From: Planctomycetaceae bacterium
GTDB lineage: Bacteria; Planctomycetota; Planctomycetia; Pirellulales; Pirellulaceae
Assembly: GCA_012729315.1 (NCBI GenBank)
Contig: JAAYDI010000188.1
Coordinates: 1 to 42,137, forward strand
Direction: 5' to 3'
Length of the DNA: 42,137 nt
Shown here: positions 17,967 through 26,349 of the stretch, piece after piece
Layout: the number at the start of each line of letters is the position of its first letter
Position numbering within the stretch: position 1 is the first letter of the stretch
The notes under the pieces: generated by a model
The model's database searches: none
Told to the model about the DNA's origin: nothing
The model's input: the letters and a program-made list of their open reading frames with translations, nothing else
Position numbers and translations under genes: made by a program

Positions 17967-18049
17967 ACGATGCGCCGAAGGCGTTTCACAAAGGGGCGTT
18001 CAATCCCACTCCCGCAGCCACTTTTCCCCCGAGCGGCCTCCAGGGTCCC

Positions 18050-19408
18050 TTACGGCTGCGCGTACTCCAAGATGACGACCGAAGCCACCGGATCTGGTGC
18101 GGACGGCGGCAGCGCGATGATGGCGGCCTGATCCTGCCGGGTCACCTCCAGCGGTTGGCGGCCAGCGAGCAGGAGGGCGCGCTGCGGCACACCGGGCAGG
18201 TCGGGGATGGTGAGCTGGCCGTCCTGCGGCCAGTCGAAGACGTGCAGGTAGAGCCGGGTGGAGCCATCGGCGAGGGTTCGCCGCGTGCAGCGCCCCCAAG
18301 GCGTCTCGGCAAACGGGCTGGCCTGCGTCGCGTAGATCGACTCGCCGTTCGTCTGCATCCAGGCACCGATGGCCCGCATCCGCTCGACCGACGCCTCGGG
18401 GATCCTGCCCGCCGCGGTCGGGCCGACGTTGAGCAGGTAATTGCCCCCTTTGGAAGCGGTGTCGATGATGTTGCGGATCAGGCTCTCGGCCGACTTCCAG
18501 TTCTCATCGCTGCTGCTGAACCCCCACGTGTCGTTCATTGTCATGCACGATTCCCAGTCGACGCCCGGGATCCCGGTGGCGGGGATCTGTTGTTCAGGGG
18601 TGCCGAAGTCGCCCGAATACTCCTGGTCGTCCTTGTTCAGGCCATCCATGCCCTGCCGTCCCTTGCCCACGCGGTTGTTGATGATGATCCGTGGCCGGAG
18701 CTCGCGCAGGAACGTGCACACTTCCCGGGCATCCTCCTCTGTCCACCAGTCGGTCCACTCGCCGTCGAACCAGAGCACGGCCGGATCGCAGCTGTCGAGC
18801 AGTTCCTGGAGCTGCGTTTTCATGTAGTCCAGATACTCGCGTTTGCGTTCGGGATGGACCCCGGTTGGGTTGTAGCGGTCGGGATTGGCGCGGTACTGAG
18901 CCGGATGATGCCAGTCCATGATGGAGTGGTAGACGCAGAACGTCAGTCCCTGTTTCCGGCACTCGTCCGCCAGCGGCTTGAGCAGGCACTTGCCGTATGG
19001 CGTCGCGTCCACCGCGTCGTACTTGCTGACCGCCGAATCGAACAGGCTGAATCCGTCGTGGTGTTTCGAGGTGATGACGATGTACCGGGCGCCGGCCTCC
19101 TTGGCCAGGCGGACCCAGGCGGCCGGATCGTACTCGACCGGATTGAACTGCCCAGCCAACTGCTCGTATTCCTCCACCGGAATATTCGCCCAGTCCATGA
19201 TCCATTCGCCGGTCCCCGCGGTCTTGCCCTGCCAGGTCCCGGCGGGAATGGCGTACAGTCCCCAGTGGATGAACATGCCGAACCGCGCGTCGCGCCACCA
19301 CTGCATCCGTGCGTCACGCTCCGCCGGCGTTTCGGCAGCGGTTGCCGGGATGTTGATCGCAAAACACGCGACCAGGCACATCGTTCGCAGGATAGCGCGC
19401 GTCAACAT
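18050..19408 (-). CDS. Alpha-L-fucosidase, GH29
   Basis: Secreted retaining glycosidase releasing L-fucose from glycans. The 452-aa product has a signal peptide (MLTRAILRTM to ATAAE), then WWRDARFGMFIHWGLYAIPAGTW, the substrate-binding ITSKHHDGFSLF, CVYHSIMDWHHP and the nucleophile D215 in AVLWFDGEWTDWW. The catalytic domain ends near GGNYLLNVGPTAAGRIP, followed by a C-terminal beta domain. AGAGGAAC is a good ribosome site before the ATG at 19408. It lies only 12 nt behind a URO-D-like methyltransferase gene and is the last gene of the corrinoid operon, an unusual association suggesting that methyl transfer is linked to fucose-containing glycans. Confidence 0.93.
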   Translation of the reverse strand: MLTRAILRTMCLVACFAINIPATAAETPAERDARMQWWRDARFGMFIHWGLYAIPAGTWQGKTAGTGEWIMDWANIPVEEYEQLAGQFNPVEYDPAAWVRLAKEAGARYIVITSKHHDGFSLFDSAVSKYDAVDATPYGKCLLKPLADECRKQGLTFCVYHSIMDWHHPAQYRANPDRYNPTGVHPERKREYLDYMKTQLQELLDSCDPAVLWFDGEWTDWWTEEDAREVCTFLRELRPRIIINNRVGKGRQGMDGLNKDDQEYSGDFGTPEQQIPATGIPGVDWESCMTMNDTWGFSSSDENWKSAESLIRNIIDTASKGGNYLLNVGPTAAGRIPEASVERMRAIGAWMQTNGESIYATQASPFAETPWGRCTRRTLADGSTRLYLHVFDWPQDGQLTIPDLPGVPQRALLLAGRQPLEVTRQDQAAIIALPPSAPDPVASVVILEYAQP

Positions 19409-19420
19409 GGCAGGTTCCTC

Positions 19421-20620
19421 TCATTCCAAGCAATAGTTCAACGCGGTGTCATACATCGCGATCACGTTTTCGGGGGGCACGTTGGCCTGAACGTTGTGTA
19501 CCGAACCGAACACATAGCCGCCGCCGGGGGCGAAGATCTCCAGGTGCTGCTGCACCTCGGCCACCACCTCTGCCACTTGGCCGTAGGGGAGTGTCTTCTG
19601 GCAATCGAGCGACGCTCCCCAGAACGTCAGCTGCTGGCCGAACTGCTGTTTTAACTGCACGGGATCCATCCCCACAGCGCTGGTCTGCACGGGATTCAGC
19701 ATATCGACCCCCATCTCGATCAGCGAGGGTATGAGGGGGAAGATCGCACCGTCGGAATGCAGCAGCACCTTCATGTCCGTATGGGTGTGGATCCAGTCGA
19801 GCCCCCGCTGATAATGGGGCATGATCAGCTGGCGGAACATCTCAACCGACAGGAACAGCGACTGCTGTGTGCCGAAGTCGTCGCAGAACTGCAGGATGGG
19901 CACGCGGTCTTCCACGGCGTCAGCGAAGCGCCGCAGGTTTTCGAGCCAGGCCGTAACCAGGCAGTCGTACAGCCGGTGCACATAGTCTGGCTCGCATGCC
20001 AGCGTGATCATCCAGCGCTCGAAGTCGCCCGTGCCCAGTCCATAGAAGAGCTCGTAGGGGGGGCCGAGCGGGGCGACGATCGCGCAGTCGGTCTGATCGT
20101 AGAGCATCTGCGACTGAGCGCGATAGTGCGCGCAGACCTCCGGGCTCAGCAGTGGGGGGCGATATCCGTCCAGGTCGATATGCGCCGCGCCGGGGAATTT
20201 CTCCAGGCGATCAAAATAGAACCCGCCCCGGGGCATGCGGGCGATCGGCACCCCGTTCTGCACGATGACCAGACTGCCGTCCGCCTCGGTCTGCGGCTGG
20301 AAACCGCCCGGCACCTGGACCGGCGTGCCGTCGAACAGGGTCCACGGCTTCCAGCCTTCATTGACGATGCCGAAGACCAGGTCGGGGCGGTACAGTCCCA
20401 CGCAGTCGCCCCCGAAGCGTTCCCGCACCGGCGGCTCGATTTCCGCCAGCATCTGGTAGAGATCGAACACGCGCGTGGGGGTGTTGAGTCCGAGCTGCTG
20501 TTTCAAGCGGTGATAGGTGGACGCCGCGATCCCGGTCTGACGGGTTCCTCCTACGTCGATCGGCACCCGATCGGCCGGCTGATGGTGAATCGCCCGCAGC
20601 ACGCGCTCGCGTGGTTTCAC
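19421..20620 (-). CDS. URO-D superfamily protein, putative corrinoid-dependent methyltransferase
   Basis: A 399-aa TIM-barrel protein of the uroporphyrinogen decarboxylase superfamily. I chose the GTG at 20620 (VKPRERVLRAIHHQPADRVP is the typical opening). Its GTGA overlaps the stop of the homocysteine methyltransferase, implying translational coupling. Barrel motifs include APLGPPYELFYGLG, LQFCDDFGTQQSLFLS, MKVLLHSDGAIFPLIP and TFWGASLDCQKTLP. The HxC zinc motif of MtaA/MtbA is replaced by H-S-D, so it probably does not activate a thiol; a role as substrate-specific first methyltransferase is plausible by context. True heme-pathway decarboxylase activity is unlikely given the gene neighbours. 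The methyl donor is unknown. Confidence 0.8.
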   Translation of the reverse strand: MKPRERVLRAIHHQPADRVPIDVGGTRQTGIAASTYHRLKQQLGLNTPTRVFDLYQMLAEIEPPVRERFGGDCVGLYRPDLVFGIVNEGWKPWTLFDGTPVQVPGGFQPQTEADGSLVIVQNGVPIARMPRGGFYFDRLEKFPGAAHIDLDGYRPPLLSPEVCAHYRAQSQMLYDQTDCAIVAPLGPPYELFYGLGTGDFERWMITLACEPDYVHRLYDCLVTAWLENLRRFADAVEDRVPILQFCDDFGTQQSLFLSVEMFRQLIMPHYQRGLDWIHTHTDMKVLLHSDGAIFPLIPSLIEMGVDMLNPVQTSAVGMDPVQLKQQFGQQLTFWGASLDCQKTLPYGQVAEVVAEVQQHLEIFAPGGGYVFGSVHNVQANVPPENVIAMYDTALNYCLE

Positions 20621-21483
20621 TTGCGGATCTCCTTCCCCACAGCGGCGATGTAGGCGGGCGACGTGCCGCAGCATCCGCCGATGAACTGGGCGCCGGCGGC
20701 GACCAGCGCCGGCACATGCGCGGCGAATTGCGCGGGAGTTGTGCGATACACCACCTCGCCGTCGACCACCTCCGGTAGGCCTGCGTTGGCTTTGATCCAG
20801 AGCGGCCGGCTGGTCGCGGTCCGCATCCGCCGGCAGATGTCCACGTAACCTGCGATGCCCTGCCCGCAGTTCGCGCCGACGACGTCCGCCCCGGCGGCGG
20901 TGAGGCGCGCGGCAGCCTGCTCGGGGGGCACCCCCATCATCGTGCGGTCATGCTCCGCGCCGGAATCGAACACGACGCAGGCCACTACGGGCAGCCCCGT
21001 CTGCCGGGCCGCTGCCACAGCCAGCTCCGCCTCCTCCAGCTCCGCCATCGTCTCGATCACCAGCGCGTCGGCACCGGCGTCCGCCAGCGTCTGCGCTTGC
21101 TCGGCGAACACCGTCCGCAGTTCGTCTTCGCTCACCTCGCCGGCGAGCAGCATCTTGCCAGTGGGGCCCATCGACGCGAACACGTGAGCGCGGTCCCCCA
21201 CGGCGCGGCGCGAAATCTCGACGCCCAGGCGATTGATCTCGGCCGCCCGATCCGCCAGGTCGTAGCTGGTCAGCGCGATGCGGTTGGCGCGAAACGTGTT
21301 CGTCAACACGATCTGGCTGCCCGCTTCGACATACCGCCGGGGAACCTCGGCCACAAGGTCCGGATGCGACAGGTTCCATTCGTCCGGACAGGCGCCGCCC
21401 GACAGGCCCAGCGTCTGAAGCTGGGTGCCCCAGGCGCCGTCCGTGACGACAGGACCGGAGGCGATGAGCTGGTCAAGCTTCAT
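20617..21483 (-). CDS. Homocysteine S-methyltransferase (MetH Hcy-domain type)
   Basis: A 288-aa zinc-dependent methyltransferase of the Hcy-binding family (BHMT, MmuM and the N-terminal module of MetH). Zinc thiolates are C206 in GANCGQG and C271/C272 in FIGGCCGTSP; DGAWGTQL and TNTFRANR mark the barrel start. The ATG at 21483 has AAGGAA upstream; the track frame extends further but lacks family-like sequence. No folate, corrinoid or reactivation domain is fused. The corrinoid protein, MtaA-like protein and reactivator are encoded nearby, so this may be the acceptor module of a split methionine-synthase-like system. Betaine- or S-methylmethionine-dependent activity is an alternative. Confidence 0.87.
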   Translation of the reverse strand: MKLDQLIASGPVVTDGAWGTQLQTLGLSGGACPDEWNLSHPDLVAEVPRRYVEAGSQIVLTNTFRANRIALTSYDLADRAAEINRLGVEISRRAVGDRAHVFASMGPTGKMLLAGEVSEDELRTVFAEQAQTLADAGADALVIETMAELEEAELAVAAARQTGLPVVACVVFDSGAEHDRTMMGVPPEQAAARLTAAGADVVGANCGQGIAGYVDICRRMRTATSRPLWIKANAGLPEVVDGEVVYRTTPAQFAAHVPALVAAGAQFIGGCCGTSPAYIAAVGKEIRK

Positions 21484-21535
21484 TCGTGCATTCCTTGAGA
21501 GTTCTGTCGCGGCGGAGAGCACACCGCATGTGCGG

Positions 21536-22549
21536 CTACGGCATCGTCGACCGCGCATAGTCGGTCAACACGCGGAGGTTGGCCTCCGGGGTCGCGCGCG
21601 GCACTTCACATCCGGCACCCACAATATACCGCGGTCTGGTCTGCTGGTGGCACTGGGCGATGGCGGCGCGGACCGTCTCGGGGGCCGCCCCACGCAATAT
21701 CCGTACCGGATCGATATTCCCCAGCAGGATCTGGTCCGGCCCCATGGCCGCCCGGGCCTTGTCCATTGGAACCATGAAGTCCAGGTCGACGATGTCGCAC
21801 CCCAACTGCCCCATCGGCTCGAGAATCGACGTCGTGTTGCCGCAGATGTGGAGCCGCACACGGGTGCCCATGGCGTGCAACTCGTCAACCAGCCGCTTTT
21901 CATGGGGCCACACGAACTCCCGATAGATCTCGGGGCCGACCAGCGATGCCGCGGCGTCTCCCACGCCAATCAAGTCGGCTCCCGCCTCCACCTGGGCCCG
22001 CGCGAACTGCACCCCCAGCTCGAGCGTGAACTCGAACAGCTCCCGGACGAACGCGGGATCGTCGAAGAAGTCCATCATCAGCGTGTTGATGCCGCGCAGA
22101 TCCGCCGCCTCGGCGCACGGACCTTCAATCCAGCCTTCGATCAGCTTCCGATCCCCCACCCGCTCGCGGAACAACGCTGCGGCACGCACACGATCCCCCA
22201 TGCGCGTCGCAGTGCGCGGGTCGGGAATGGTGAGCGTTGAGAGTGTACTCTTGCTGGCCAGCAACGCGTCCGTTTCGACAATCGCGGGTGGCTGGTCCTC
22301 GAACATGGCCACCCGGGCGCCGCAATCGGCCGCTTCGCGGGCCGGGTCCGAAATGCACGACACAAAGTCGAAATCGAAGGCGTCGGCAATGGCGATCTGG
22401 CTTTCCACCAGCGCGCGGAAGTCAGTCACATACTGGCCGTATTTCACCCCCGCGAAATCCGCCGCGTACATCATGGTGATCGGCATCAGAGGCAGGCTGT
22501 CCACGCTGTCGCCGGTGAGGAAAGCGAGTAGCCGTTCACGTCCGTTCAT
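21536..22549 (-). CDS. URO-D superfamily methylcobamide methyltransferase (MtaA/MtbA-like)
   Basis: The 337-aa protein has the opening MNGRERLLAFLTGDSVDSLP and the barrel of methylcobamide methyltransferases. The zinc motif H-x-C...C is present: H234 and C236 in RLHICGNTT, and C314 in VGAGCEVPRATP. Members activate a thiol or interact with methyl-corrinoid proteins to move methyl groups. GGAG lies just before the ATG at 22549. It follows the corrinoid-protein gene after a 200-nt gap and is 52 nt upstream of the homocysteine methyltransferase gene. A methanogenic coenzyme M role is improbable in this background. It might deliver or take methyl groups from the corrinoid; direction cannot be read from sequence. 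Confidence 0.85.
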   Translation of the reverse strand: MNGRERLLAFLTGDSVDSLPLMPITMMYAADFAGVKYGQYVTDFRALVESQIAIADAFDFDFVSCISDPAREAADCGARVAMFEDQPPAIVETDALLASKSTLSTLTIPDPRTATRMGDRVRAAALFRERVGDRKLIEGWIEGPCAEAADLRGINTLMMDFFDDPAFVRELFEFTLELGVQFARAQVEAGADLIGVGDAAASLVGPEIYREFVWPHEKRLVDELHAMGTRVRLHICGNTTSILEPMGQLGCDIVDLDFMVPMDKARAAMGPDQILLGNIDPVRILRGAAPETVRAAIAQCHQQTRPRYIVGAGCEVPRATPEANLRVLTDYARSTMP

Positions 22550-22749
22550 AGGACTCCAACTCCACTGATGTGCACTGTTGAGTTGACCAGGCCGGATGGA
22601 GATGCCACAGGCTGCACCGGGGCCCGCCCGCGCTGCGCGAGACAGGGCAACCCGCACGGATGTGACGCGCCCGCACACTCTCGAAACGGTCAGCTGGCAG
22701 TCCGTCCGTCTCCGTCCCGCAGGTCAGACGGCGGAGGCCAGACGCACTG

Positions 22750-23373
22750 TTACAGCAGCGCACGGGCGACGTTCACGGCAGAGGCCGCGTCCGGAGCATA
22801 GCCGTCGGCGCCCACTTCGTCCGCATACTCTTGAGTCACTGGGGCTCCACCGATGACCACTTTTGCCGTGTCCAATCCGGCGGCCTTGAGCGCCGCGACC
22901 GTGGCTTTGATCGCCGGCATCGTGGTGGTCAGCAACGCCGAGAGCCCGACGAGCTGTGCATTGTTGTCCCGCACGGCATCCACGAACTTCTGCGGAGACA
23001 CGTTCGTCCCCAAGTCGATGACGTCGAAGTTCGCGCCCTTCCACATCATGGCGACCAGGTTCTTGCCGATGTCGTGCAAGTCACCTTCCACCGTGCCAAT
23101 GACCGCCTTGGCAATCGGTGTGATGCCGGCATCGACGAGCAGTGGTTCGAGCAGCGCCAGGGATTCCTTCATCGCTCGGGCGGCGATCAGCATCTCGGGC
23201 ACGAAGATCTCGTTCTTCTGGAACCGCTGCCCGACGACGTCCATAGCTGCAACCATGACGTCCAGTATTTCCTGGGCCGGAACCTTGGCGGCAATAGCCG
23301 CGTTGGTCAACATTGCGGATTGGTCGCGATCGCCACGTTTGATCGCTTCGCCAAGCTCTTGCAGGTCTGGCAT
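22750..23373 (-). CDS. Corrinoid (cobalamin-binding) methyl-carrier protein
   Basis: A stand-alone 207-aa methyl carrier like MtbC/MttC and the B12 module of MetH. The N-terminal four-helix cap includes VGQRFQKNEIFVPEMLIAARAM (about 47-68), and the Rossmann part has the base-off motif E-G-D-L-H-D-I-G at 96-103, with H100 as lower cobalt ligand, followed by GLSALLTTTMP and VIGGAPVTQEYA. It is the first gene of the minus-strand arm and is read away from the DUF1638/reactivator arm. It should carry the methyl group between the URO-D-like enzymes and homocysteine S-methyltransferase. No cobalamin riboswitch was seen upstream. Family assignment is very strong. Confidence 0.95.
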   Translation of the reverse strand: MPDLQELGEAIKRGDRDQSAMLTNAAIAAKVPAQEILDVMVAAMDVVGQRFQKNEIFVPEMLIAARAMKESLALLEPLLVDAGITPIAKAVIGTVEGDLHDIGKNLVAMMWKGANFDVIDLGTNVSPQKFVDAVRDNNAQLVGLSALLTTTMPAIKATVAALKAAGLDTAKVVIGGAPVTQEYADEVGADGYAPDAASAVNVARALL

Positions 23374-23411
23374 CGATCAGTATCTCCAGCAATGGTCAGG
23401 GATGTGCGTAA

Positions 23412-23450
23412 TGTTTCCAGCAACTTACATATTGTTCCAAGCAGCTTACA
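23412..23450. promoter_or_regulatory. Two direct repeats 21 bp apart, putative operator of the corrinoid cassette
   Basis: The 292-bp divergent region 23374-23665 contains two related boxes: TGTTTCCAGCAACTTACA starting at 23412, and TTGTTCCAAGCAGCTTACA starting near 23432. They line up as TGTTxCCA(A)GCA(A/G)CTTACA with one single-base indel. Their spacing is about two helical turns, as expected for a regulator bound to one DNA face. They lie 39-77 bp upstream of the corrinoid-protein start and about 215 bp upstream of the DUF1638 start. No regulator gene is in the cassette. Confidence 0.6.
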
Positions 23451-23665
23451 ATAAGGTCTCTGGTGAAGCAATCAGTCCGCGACGCGAATCCCCGGAAGGA
23501 ATGGGCCTGCCGCATGGCTGCATCCGGTCCGGCAGGTCCGCGTCAGGGCGCGCGGTTCGCGCCGGCGCGCGACCCCAGGGCGAGCGCAGGTCGGATGGCC
23601 GCCGATCTGTCGCTGCGAACCGGTGATCAGTTACCGGCTTGGTGCACTGCACACAGGAAGTCCTC

Positions 23666-24412
23666 ATGAGTACTGCGGATTCCCGGCCCGCCCGCCCCAA
23701 AACGGCGATCATCCTCTGCCAGGTGCTGGAGCTGGAAATCGAGCACTTCGCGGCCGGGATGGACCACGTCGTGCTCATCGAGAAGCTTCAGCAGGGTCTG
23801 CACAACGAACCGGCCAAGCTGCGCCAGCAGGTGCAGCTGAACATTCAGCGGATCGAGCGGGAGACGGAGGCTGAAGCCATCGTGCTGGGCTATGGCCTGT
23901 GCAGTCGTGGCACGGAGAAGCTGCGCTGCCAGCGCTGCACGCTGGTGGTACCCCGCGCGCACGACTGCATCACGCTGCTGCTGGGCGACAAGCAGCGCTA
24001 CGCCGACTACGTGGCCAAGCATCCAGGTACCTACTGGTATTCTCCAGGCTGGAACAAGTATCACCTGCCGCCGGGGCCGGGCCGGGCCGAGGCGATGTAC
24101 CGCGAGTACTGCGAGAAGTACGGCGAGGACAACGCCCGGTTCCTGATGGAGTCGGAACAGCAGTGGCATCGGAACTACGAACGGGCTACGTACGTCGATG
24201 TGGGGGGCATCGGCCGCACGGAGGCCGACATTCAATTCACGCGCCAGTGCGCGGATTGGCTGGGCTGGAACTTCGACCAGCAGTGCGGCGACCCGGCGCT
24301 GATCCGTGAACTCGTGGAAGGACCCTGGGATCCCGCGCGGTTTCTGGTCGTCCCGCCCGGCAAGTCGCTCCGCATGGTGGACGACGGACGTGTGATCGAA
24401 CTGGAGGATTGA
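23666..24412 (+). CDS. DUF1638-like protein of corrinoid methyltransferase loci
   Basis: The 248-aa protein resembles DUF1638 proteins: early TAIILCQVLELEIEHF, then AEAIVLGYGLCSRGTEKLRC, VVPRAHDCITLLLGDKQRY, PGTYWYSPGWNKYH and late ARFLVVPPGKSLRMVDDGRVIEL. Such proteins are often encoded beside corrinoid methyltransferases; their biochemical role is not established. The ATG at 23666 has AGGAAG upstream. It is 22 nt before the reactivator gene and reads away from the corrinoid protein, so both arms likely respond to the same signal. Conserved cysteines and histidine (C and H in LCSRG, PRAHDC) could bind metal or substrate, but that is speculation. Confidence 0.8.
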   Translation: MSTADSRPARPKTAIILCQVLELEIEHFAAGMDHVVLIEKLQQGLHNEPAKLRQQVQLNIQRIERETEAEAIVLGYGLCSRGTEKLRCQRCTLVVPRAHDCITLLLGDKQRYADYVAKHPGTYWYSPGWNKYHLPPGPGRAEAMYREYCEKYGEDNARFLMESEQQWHRNYERATYVDVGGIGRTEADIQFTRQCADWLGWNFDQQCGDPALIRELVEGPWDPARFLVVPPGKSLRMVDDGRVIELED

Positions 24413-24434
24413 GCCTTCCAGAGGAGGTTGCCGA

Positions 24435-26336
24435 TTGAACGCTGAAGATGCGCTGTTTCGCCTGACCGTGCGCGGGCCAGACGGGGAACGGCATGCGAAT
24501 ATCCCCGCGGACCAGGCCCAGCGCCGGCTGGCCGATGTCCTCCGCCTGCTCGATCTGCCCCTCAACACGCGCTGCGGCCAGCGCGGACTCTGCGACGGTT
24601 GCCTGGTTGAACTGGTGCAGGGTGGTCTGCAACAGGTGGCTGATGGCACGCCGGTCGCCGCGGACGGCAAGGCGGTGTCGCTGCGCGCGTGCGAGCTGGC
24701 GGTGCCGGTCGCGGGGGCAGCGGTCGTCCATGTTCCCAGCCGATCGCTGCTGGCTCATCAGCCGCAGGTGGTCACGTCGTTCCGTCTGAATGTGCCCCGC
24801 GCCCACGACCCACTGTGGCAGGAGATGTGGATTGCGGCCCGCGACCTGGACCCCACACTGCCGCTCGGCGCCGCGCTCCACGCCGCGGTGGCTGCAAAGC
24901 TCGAGTGTGTGCTGCCGCTGATGGTCAGCCCGGAGTTGGACCAGTGCGCGCCGTGTGCAGATGGTGTCTACCACCTGGCGCTGGATCACCGTGGCGATCA
25001 CCGCGTTCTGCGCTCCCTGGATGTGCGGGGGCCGGTGTACGGCGCGGCGGCGGATATCGGGACGACAACCGTGGTGGTGATGATTGTCGACCTGGCGACC
25101 GGCGACGTGGTGGGGAACGCCTCCGCGCTCAACGCCCAGACCAGGCTGGGGGACAACGTCCTCACGCGGATCAACCTCTGCATGCAGACGCCGCACCTGG
25201 TCCAGCGCATGCAGAAGGCGCTCGTGCGCGCCACGCTCGCGCCGCTGCTGACCGACGCGCTGGGGAAGGCCGGTGTGGATCCCCGCCAGTTGGTGTGCCT
25301 GGTCGTGGCAGGCAACACCACCATGCTGCACCTGCTGCACGGCGTCGATCCGACGAGCATGGGGGTGGCACCGTTTACGCCGACGTTTCTCGCGCATCGC
25401 ATCGTGGACGCGGCCATGCTGCAACTGGCGGTGAAGACACCCGGCGCGCAGTCAGACACAGCGACTGCCTCTGAGGACGCGTCCCCCGCCTGTCGTATAG
25501 TGGTGCATTCGTTGCCGGGCGCTGCAGCGTACGTGGGGGCCGACATTACCGCCGGCGTGCTGGCGACCGGCATGGCGTATCGTGACGACACGAGCCTGCT
25601 GGTCGACCTGGGTACGAACGGCGAACTGGTGCTCAAACACGACGGCAAGTTGGTCGGCTGCGCCACGGCGGCCGGGCCGGCGTTCGAAGGAGCCGGATTG
25701 CGCTACGGCATGCGCGCCAGCCGCGGCGCGATCGGTCACATCTGGCTGGAACACCAGCCGCCTGTGCCGCGCATCGAGGTGATTGGCAACGCCGCCCCCA
25801 TCGGTCTGTGCGGTACCGCCTACATCGATTTCGTGGCCCGCGCGCGGCAGGCCGGCCTGCTCACCGCCACCGCCCGCTTCGCCTCCCCCGACACGCCGGG
25901 CATCGTCCAGCATCCGACAGATGGTTGGTCCTTCGAAATTGCGCGGACGCAGGACGACCAGCCGCTGCTCGTCACCGAGGCCGACATGGCCAGCCTGCTG
26001 CAGGCTAAAGCGGCCATTGCCGCGGGCGTCACCTGCCTGCTGCAGCACGCCGGAATCGACAGCGATCAGGTCAGCACCGTATACCTGGCCGGCGGCTTCG
26101 GATTCCACATGCACGTCGACAGCCTGCTGGGCTGCGGCATGCTGCCCGGTTTCCGTCCGGAACAGATCGAATTGGTCGGCAACACCTCGCTGGCCGGCGC
26201 CTACCTGACCCTGCTCGACAGCAGCGCGCTGCGGGAAATCCGCCGGCTCAGCCAGCAGATGCACATTGTGGAACTGAATCTCGAACCGCGCTTCGAATCG
26301 ATCTACATCGACCAGCTCTCGCTGCCTGACCGCTGA
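24435..26336 (+). CDS. Corrinoid-activating [2Fe-2S]/ASKHA protein (RACE family, DUF4445)
   Basis: A 633-aa reductive activator of corrinoid enzymes. Start is TTG with a textbook GAGGAGG 8 nt upstream. The N-terminal plant-type ferredoxin domain has cysteines C47, C53, C56 (RCGQRGLCDGC) and C86. A linker leads to the ASKHA ATPase fold beginning at AADIGTTTVVVMIVD (about 205), with LVVAGNTTMLHLL, LLVDLGTNGELVL and VYLAGGFGFHMHV. Such proteins use ATP and an electron donor to return oxidised Co(II) to Co(I), replacing the SAM-dependent reactivation domain of MetH. Its electron donor and immediate partner are not evident here. It ends 13 nt before the convergent Hsp70 gene. Confidence 0.93.
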   Translation: MNAEDALFRLTVRGPDGERHANIPADQAQRRLADVLRLLDLPLNTRCGQRGLCDGCLVELVQGGLQQVADGTPVAADGKAVSLRACELAVPVAGAAVVHVPSRSLLAHQPQVVTSFRLNVPRAHDPLWQEMWIAARDLDPTLPLGAALHAAVAAKLECVLPLMVSPELDQCAPCADGVYHLALDHRGDHRVLRSLDVRGPVYGAAADIGTTTVVVMIVDLATGDVVGNASALNAQTRLGDNVLTRINLCMQTPHLVQRMQKALVRATLAPLLTDALGKAGVDPRQLVCLVVAGNTTMLHLLHGVDPTSMGVAPFTPTFLAHRIVDAAMLQLAVKTPGAQSDTATASEDASPACRIVVHSLPGAAAYVGADITAGVLATGMAYRDDTSLLVDLGTNGELVLKHDGKLVGCATAAGPAFEGAGLRYGMRASRGAIGHIWLEHQPPVPRIEVIGNAAPIGLCGTAYIDFVARARQAGLLTATARFASPDTPGIVQHPTDGWSFEIARTQDDQPLLVTEADMASLLQAKAAIAAGVTCLLQHAGIDSDQVSTVYLAGGFGFHMHVDSLLGCGMLPGFRPEQIELVGNTSLAGAYLTLLDSSALREIRRLSQQMHIVELNLEPRFESIYIDQLSLPDR

Positions 26337-26349
26337 CCGGCCGCGACAG

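Noticed and set aside
23374-23665. Possible cobalamin riboswitch upstream of the corrinoid-protein gene
   Set aside because: I could not find a B12-box-like conserved sequence or the long multi-stem leader; only the two direct repeats stand out.
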